DNA from: JAYFNU01 sp964458545
Lineage (GTDB): Bacteria > Bacillota > Clostridia > Oscillospirales > Ruminococcaceae
Assembly: GCA_964458545.1 (NCBI GenBank)
Contig: CAYWJF010000061.1
Span: 1 to 9,455, forward strand
Direction: 5' to 3'
Length of the DNA: 9,455 bases
Shown: positions 7,214 to 9,455 of the stretch, in pieces
Layout of the letters: the number at the start of each line of letters is the position of its first letter
Position numbering within the stretch: the first letter of the stretch is position 1
The notes under the pieces: generated by a model
Told to the model about the DNA's origin: nothing
The model's database searches: none
What the model saw: the letters and a program-made list of their open reading frames with translations, nothing else
Position numbers and translations under genes: made by a program

Positions 7214-7240
7214 ATACTATTCTACCACATTTTTCGTCAA
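7214..7240 (-). promoter_or_regulatory. Probable promoter of the fhs folate operon
   Basis: Read on the minus strand, TGGTAGAAT (7219-7227) fits an extended -10 box (TGnTAnAAT), predicting a start near 7212 and a leader of about 25 bases. An overlapping alternative is TTGACG (7235-7240) with TAGTAT (7214-7219) at a short 15-base spacing. No riboswitch-like fold, including the tetrahydrofolate riboswitch, fits in the short leader. Confidence 0.45.
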
Positions 7241-7243
7241 TAA

Positions 7244-7282
7244 TATAATGTAATTACTGAATAAAAATACAGTTACATTATA
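7244..7282. repeat. 10-bp inverted repeat upstream of the operon promoter
   Basis: TATAATGTAA (7244-7253) is an exact reverse complement of TTACATTATA (7273-7282). Inside them, CTG (7257-7259) pairs with CAG (7270-7272) around an AT-rich loop. The left arm lies just upstream of the fhs promoter and each arm contains TATAAT on one strand. It could be an operator for a dimeric regulator or a fortuitous AT-rich palindrome. Confidence 0.45.
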
Positions 7283-7398
7283 ACCTTACTTTATCTAAAA
7301 CGCGACAGTACGGAGCAAATACCGTTCGATAACCTGACTTTTTGGCATAATTTTGCTCTTTTTAATAGAATTTCGCCCGAAACCGCCCCAAAAGACGT

Positions 7399-7427
7399 TT
7401 GTAAACGCGGTTTGTTTATGATAGTAT
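7399..7427 (+). promoter_or_regulatory. Probable promoter of the CNNM/CorC-type gene
   Basis: TTGTAA (7399-7404) and TAGTAT (7422-7427) are separated by 17 bases, and TG at 7419-7420 makes an extended -10 (TGATAGTAT). The predicted start is near 7434, giving a leader of about 48 bases. The -35 overlaps a short dyad CGTTT-GT-AAACG (7396-7407). Confidence 0.55.
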
Positions 7428-7443
7428 ATTAGCATTGTATAAA

Positions 7444-7471
7444 CGCCGCAAATCGCGGCGCAAAGAAGGAG
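7444..7471 (+). promoter_or_regulatory. Leader hairpin and ribosome site of the CNNM/CorC-type gene
   Basis: CGCCGC (7444-7449) and GCGGCG (7455-7460) form a perfect six-pair GC stem with loop AAATC. Six bases after the stem comes a strong ribosome site, AAGGAG (7466-7471), ten bases before the ATG at 7482. The hairpin leaves the ribosome site exposed, so it may simply stabilise the 5' end of the mRNA. Confidence 0.4.
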
Positions 7472-7481
7472 AAATATAAAA

Positions 7482-8804
7482 ATGCCGGAAGGCAACCCGT
7501 TAGGGTACGTTATTCTTTTATTAGCACTTATAGGCTGTAACGCCTTTTTCGCAATGAGCGAAATCGCGGTGATATCCTTTAACGACGCAAAGCTCAAGCT
7601 TTTAGCCGAGGAGGGAGACAAGCGCGCGATTATTCTTCGCAAGCTTACGGGAGATTCCTCTAAGTTCCTCGCGACAATTCAAGTCGGCGTAACGCTTTCG
7701 GGACTTTTGTCCTCAGCCGTTGCCGCCGACACCTTTACGGAATATATCGTTTACTTTATGCGTGATTCCGCCGTTTCGCCCTCGGTGGTAAAGGCGGTTT
7801 CCCTTGTGCTTATCACCCTTGTTCTCGCCTTCATAAACCTTGTTTTCGGCGAGCTTGTTCCTAAGCGAATAGCTATGAACAACCCCGAAAAGGTTTCCTT
7901 CGCCGTGGCGAGAATACTACTTGTAACGAGCGTAATTGCGAAGCCCTTTGTGGCGCTGCTTTCCGCCACCACCAACGGCGTGCTACGTCTTCTCGGAATT
8001 GACCCAAACAAGCAAAACGACGAGGTTTCCGAAGAGGAGATACGCATGATGATAGACGTCGGCGAAGAGAGTGGCACTATCGAGGAGGACGAAAAGGAGA
8101 TGCTTCACAACATCTTCGAGTTCGACGATACCGAGGCGGGCGAAATTATGACCCACCGCACCGAGATAGAGGGGCTTGATACCGACGCGACTCTTGAGGA
8201 AGCGATAAATCTTTCGGTAAAAACGGGACACTCCCGCATACCCGTCTTCGACGGCGGGCTTGATAACATAGTGGGCATACTCAACATAAAAGACCTCCTA
8301 AAATACGCGGGCACAAAGGCGGACGGCTTTAGGATAACCGACTATTTAAGAAAGGTTATATATATCCCCGAAAGCGCGCGCTGTAAGGTGGTTTTCGAGG
8401 AGATGCGCCGCAAGCATTTACAGCTTGCCGTAGTCGTAGACGAATACGGCGGCACGGCGGGCATAGTGACTATGGAGGATATTCTTGAGTCGATAGTCGG
8501 CAATATTCAGGACGAATACGACCACGAGAACGAGGAGATAACCCAGCTTGAAAGCGGTGAATATATTCTCGACGGAATGGCGTTTCTTGAGGATATCTCC
8601 GAGGAGCTTGAGGTAAGCTTCGCGGACGCGGGCGACTACGACACCATAGCGGGCTACATTACCGACAAGCTTGGGCGGCTGCCCGACCCCGACGAAAAAG
8701 CAACGATAGAAAAGGACGGCTGGCTCTTCACCGCCGAGGACGTGCGCGACCACCGCATAGCGTCCGTCAAAGCGAAGAAGAAGGAAGCCGAGCCCGCCGA
8801 GTAG
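7482..8804 (+). CDS. CNNM/CorC-type ("hemolysin family") membrane protein with DUF21, CBS pair and C-terminal CorC domain
   Basis: This 440-residue protein has the full architecture of the CNNM/CorC family (HlyC/TlyC-like). Residues 7-175 form the DUF21/CNNM membrane domain, with NAFFAMSEIAVISFNDAKL (20-38), QVGVTLSGLLSSAVAADTF (67-85) and GELVPKRIAMNNPEKVS (123-139). An acidic helical linker (EEEIRMMIDVGEESGTIEEDE) leads to a CBS pair: EIMTHRTEIEGLD (221-233) with GHSRIPVFDGGLDNIVGIL (249-267), then LQLAVVVDEYGGTAGIVTME (313-332). The CorC/HlyC domain covers about 355-430, ending in a charged Lys/Glu tail. Family members are implicated in Mg2+ (and sometimes Na+ or Co2+) transport, with the CBS pair binding ATP; the 'hemolysin' name is historical. 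It is transcribed away from the folate operon and probably alone, with its own promoter and terminator. Confidence 0.93.
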   Translation: MPEGNPLGYVILLLALIGCNAFFAMSEIAVISFNDAKLKLLAEEGDKRAIILRKLTGDSSKFLATIQVGVTLSGLLSSAVAADTFTEYIVYFMRDSAVSPSVVKAVSLVLITLVLAFINLVFGELVPKRIAMNNPEKVSFAVARILLVTSVIAKPFVALLSATTNGVLRLLGIDPNKQNDEVSEEEIRMMIDVGEESGTIEEDEKEMLHNIFEFDDTEAGEIMTHRTEIEGLDTDATLEEAINLSVKTGHSRIPVFDGGLDNIVGILNIKDLLKYAGTKADGFRITDYLRKVIYIPESARCKVVFEEMRRKHLQLAVVVDEYGGTAGIVTMEDILESIVGNIQDEYDHENEEITQLESGEYILDGMAFLEDISEELEVSFADAGDYDTIAGYITDKLGRLPDPDEKATIEKDGWLFTAEDVRDHRIASVKAKKKEAEPAE

Positions 8805-8822
8805 AAACTGTTAATATTTCTC

Positions 8823-8857
8823 AGCCGTGAGCTTTGGCTCGCGGCTTCTTTTCTTTC
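8823..8857 (+). terminator. Rho-independent terminator after the CNNM/CorC-type gene
   Basis: AGCCGTGAGC (8823-8832), loop TTTG, and GCTCGCGGCT (8837-8846) form a ten-pair stem with one G-U pair. A pyrimidine-rich tail (TCTTTTCTTTC) follows. It starts 18 bases after the stop codon. The tail also forms one arm of the adjacent palindrome. Confidence 0.7.
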
Positions 8858-8873
8858 GGGAAAGAAAAGAAGC
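8844..8873. repeat. Perfect 14-bp-arm palindrome overlapping the terminator
   Basis: GCTTCTTTTCTTTC (8844-8857) is the exact reverse complement of GAAAGAAAAGAAGC (8860-8873), separated only by GG. The left arm shares its first three bases with the terminator stem and uses its T-rich tail, so the two RNA hairpins would compete. A partial copy of the purine arm (AAAAGAAAGC) follows at 8874-8883. It may be one copy of an interspersed intergenic repeat. Confidence 0.65.
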
Positions 8874-8908
8874 AAAAGAAAGCTGACCTTAATTGAAAAA
8901 CAAGAACG

Positions 8909-8946
8909 GCCAAGCGCCCTTTCGTTGGCGCTTGGCACCTATTTTT
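8909..8946 (+). terminator. Second terminator-like hairpin
   Basis: GCCAAGCGCC (8909-8918) and GGCGCTTGGC (8927-8936) are exact reverse complements with an eight-base loop. TTTTT (8942-8946) follows after five bases. The T tract is slightly delayed, so termination may be weaker than at the first hairpin; it may act as a backup or be part of a repeat element. Confidence 0.5.
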
Positions 8947-9001
8947 AAAGTTTGACTTCTGCGTTCTTTTAGTTTATTCTTTTCTTGTATATTCTCCCTC
9001 T

Positions 9002-9187
9002 TTGCCGAAGGGATTGTTTGCGGTTGAGGTCGTCAACCCCAACTACGACGCGGCGGCGGGCGAAAGTGTTAAGTTTAGGGTTTCGTACCGACTTAATATA
9101 CGGCTGTCGTTGTTAGCGTCTGACAATTTCGATATTATCGTTCCCGTCAACAGCTCAAAGGTCGCTTCGTGGAAACCGTTGTTTTAG
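9002..9187 (+). other. Coding-like open frame, possible gene remnant (not recognised)
   Basis: The frame is open from 8897 to a TAG at 9185-9187. The only plausible start is TTG at 9002, with no clear ribosome site. The part from 9020 on has GC-rich third positions like the neighbouring genes and alternates hydrophobic and polar residues (VEVVNPNYDAAAGESVKF, SDNFDIIVPVN), as in beta-rich proteins. I recognise no family. A strong GC hairpin starts ten bases after the stop. It could be the tail of a decayed gene, a small protein, or chance. Confidence 0.2.
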
Positions 9188-9197
9188 CTCGGCGGTT

Positions 9198-9224
9198 TTG
9201 CCCGCCCCAACAAGGGGCGGGCAA
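9198..9224. repeat. 11-bp-arm GC hairpin without a T tail
   Basis: TTGCCCGCCCC (9198-9208), loop AACAA, and GGGGCGGGCAA (9214-9224) pair perfectly. Neither strand has a T tract after the stem, so it is not a standard intrinsic terminator. It lies just after the stop at 9187 and about 70 bases before the next promoter. It may still pause transcription or protect RNA ends. Confidence 0.6.
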
Positions 9225-9271
9225 TCAAAGAAACATAAAATTTCACGGACAAGGTGGAGTTTTCCTCGGCT

Positions 9272-9299
9272 TTATCAAGCGGGGCGTTGGCGGTATAAT
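9272..9299 (+). promoter_or_regulatory. Probable promoter of the right-edge gene
   Basis: A perfect TATAAT (9294-9299) has a weak -35 TTATCA (9272-9277) at a 16-base spacing. The predicted start is near 9306, with a leader of about 49 bases. The leader can form a small hairpin, AGGGAA (9306-9311) with TTCCCT (9321-9326). Confidence 0.5.
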
Positions 9300-9354
9300 A
9301 AGGGTAGGGAAGTAGACGATTTCCCTGCAAACACCTACAAGAAAGGGGTAAAAT

Positions 9355-9455
9355 ATGGAATTAAATAAAAGGTCTGTTATAATAATCGTGGCGGTAATAT
9401 TTGTAATTATAGCCGCCGTTGTTGCGCTCGTTCTCTTTGGCGGGAATGGCGCGAG
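9355..9455 (+). CDS. N-terminus of a membrane-anchored or secreted protein (cut by window edge)
   Basis: An ATG at 9355 with a good ribosome site (AAGGGG, six bases upstream) opens a frame that runs to the right edge, giving 33 codons. The protein begins MELNKRS, followed by one hydrophobic helix (about residues 8-28, IIIVAVIFVIIAAVVALVLF), then GGNGA. A short positive N-terminus plus a 20-residue hydrophobic core fits either an uncleaved membrane anchor or a signal peptide. No lipobox Cys is visible. The rest lies outside the window, so no family can be given. Its own promoter and the terminators upstream suggest it is transcribed separately from the CNNM/CorC-type gene. Confidence 0.75.
   Translation, partial: MELNKRSVIIIVAVIFVIIAAVVALVLFGGNGA

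Larger units (their letters stand above)
8805..9354. other. 550-base stretch without a convincing gene
   Basis: Between the CNNM/CorC-type gene and the last, partial gene there is no recognisable protein. The stretch holds the terminator, two further hairpins, a coding-like open frame ending at 9187, an 11-bp-arm GC hairpin and a promoter near 9272-9299. A short open frame, NFTDKVEFSSALSSGALAV (9239-9295), also looks coding in composition but has no start and runs into the promoter. The mix suggests decayed coding sequence plus structured intergenic repeats. Confidence 0.5.

Noticed and set aside
7189..7300. Tetrahydrofolate or other riboswitch upstream of fhs
   Set aside because: The predicted leader is about 25 bases and I find none of the paired elements of known folate riboswitches, even when the whole interval is considered.
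7313..7363. GAGCAAA / TTTGCTC dyad followed by TTTTT in the divergent region
   Set aside because: The arms are seven bases with a 32-base loop, too weak for a credible terminator or small RNA, and no promoter precedes it on the plus strand.
7400..7415. Possible CcpA cre site (TGTAAACG half) at the -35 of the CNNM/CorC-type gene
   Set aside because: Only the left half fits. The right half (CGGTTTGT) does not give the required palindrome.
7295..7642. 115-codon minus-strand open frame across the CNNM/CorC-type gene start
   Set aside because: Most of it is antisense to the clear coding sequence and it crosses that gene's promoter and leader. No family features are visible.

Overview
The window looks like chromosomal DNA from an anaerobic Firmicute, most likely a member of the Clostridia. 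The evidence is the gene content: a formate-tetrahydrofolate ligase next to a separate cyclohydrolase, an ECF-type folate transporter subunit, a PfoR/EIIC-like membrane protein, AG-rich Shine-Dalgarno sites and AT-rich sigma-A-type promoters between GC-richer genes. I see no phage, transposon, CRISPR, rRNA or tRNA sequence.

The left three quarters (609-7188, minus strand) is one tightly packed operon: fhs, fchA, folD, folC, a folT/5-formyl-THF cyclo-ligase fusion, then an orphan EIIC/PfoR-like membrane protein. Gaps are 9, 9, -1, 27 and -1 bases, so several cistrons are probably translationally coupled. Together the folate genes make a compact one-carbon module. FolT captures folate and FolC polyglutamylates it. 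Fhs loads formate to give 10-formyl-THF, FchA interconverts 10-formyl- and 5,10-methenyl-THF, and FolD links methenyl- to methylene-THF. The cyclo-ligase domain returns dead-end 5-formyl-THF to the pool. FolD lacks two residues needed for cyclohydrolase activity in bifunctional homologues, which fits the presence of FchA. Downstream on the same strand is lemA (1-557, cut just before its last codons), with its own promoter overlapping the end of the operon.

A 278-base divergent control region (7204-7481) separates the operon from a plus-strand gene for a CNNM/CorC-type membrane protein with CBS domains (7482-8804). It holds a promoter for each side and a 10-bp inverted repeat near the operon promoter.

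The stretch 8805-9354 has no convincing gene. It carries a terminator, a 14-bp-arm palindrome, a second terminator-like hairpin, a coding-like open frame that may be a gene remnant, an 11-bp-arm GC hairpin and a promoter. That promoter precedes the start of a membrane-anchored or secreted protein cut by the right edge (9355-9455).

No radically new system is evident. The most notable points are the FolT/cyclo-ligase fusion with a plausible internal start, the FolD/FchA division of labour, and the unexplained EIIC-like gene coupled to folate genes.
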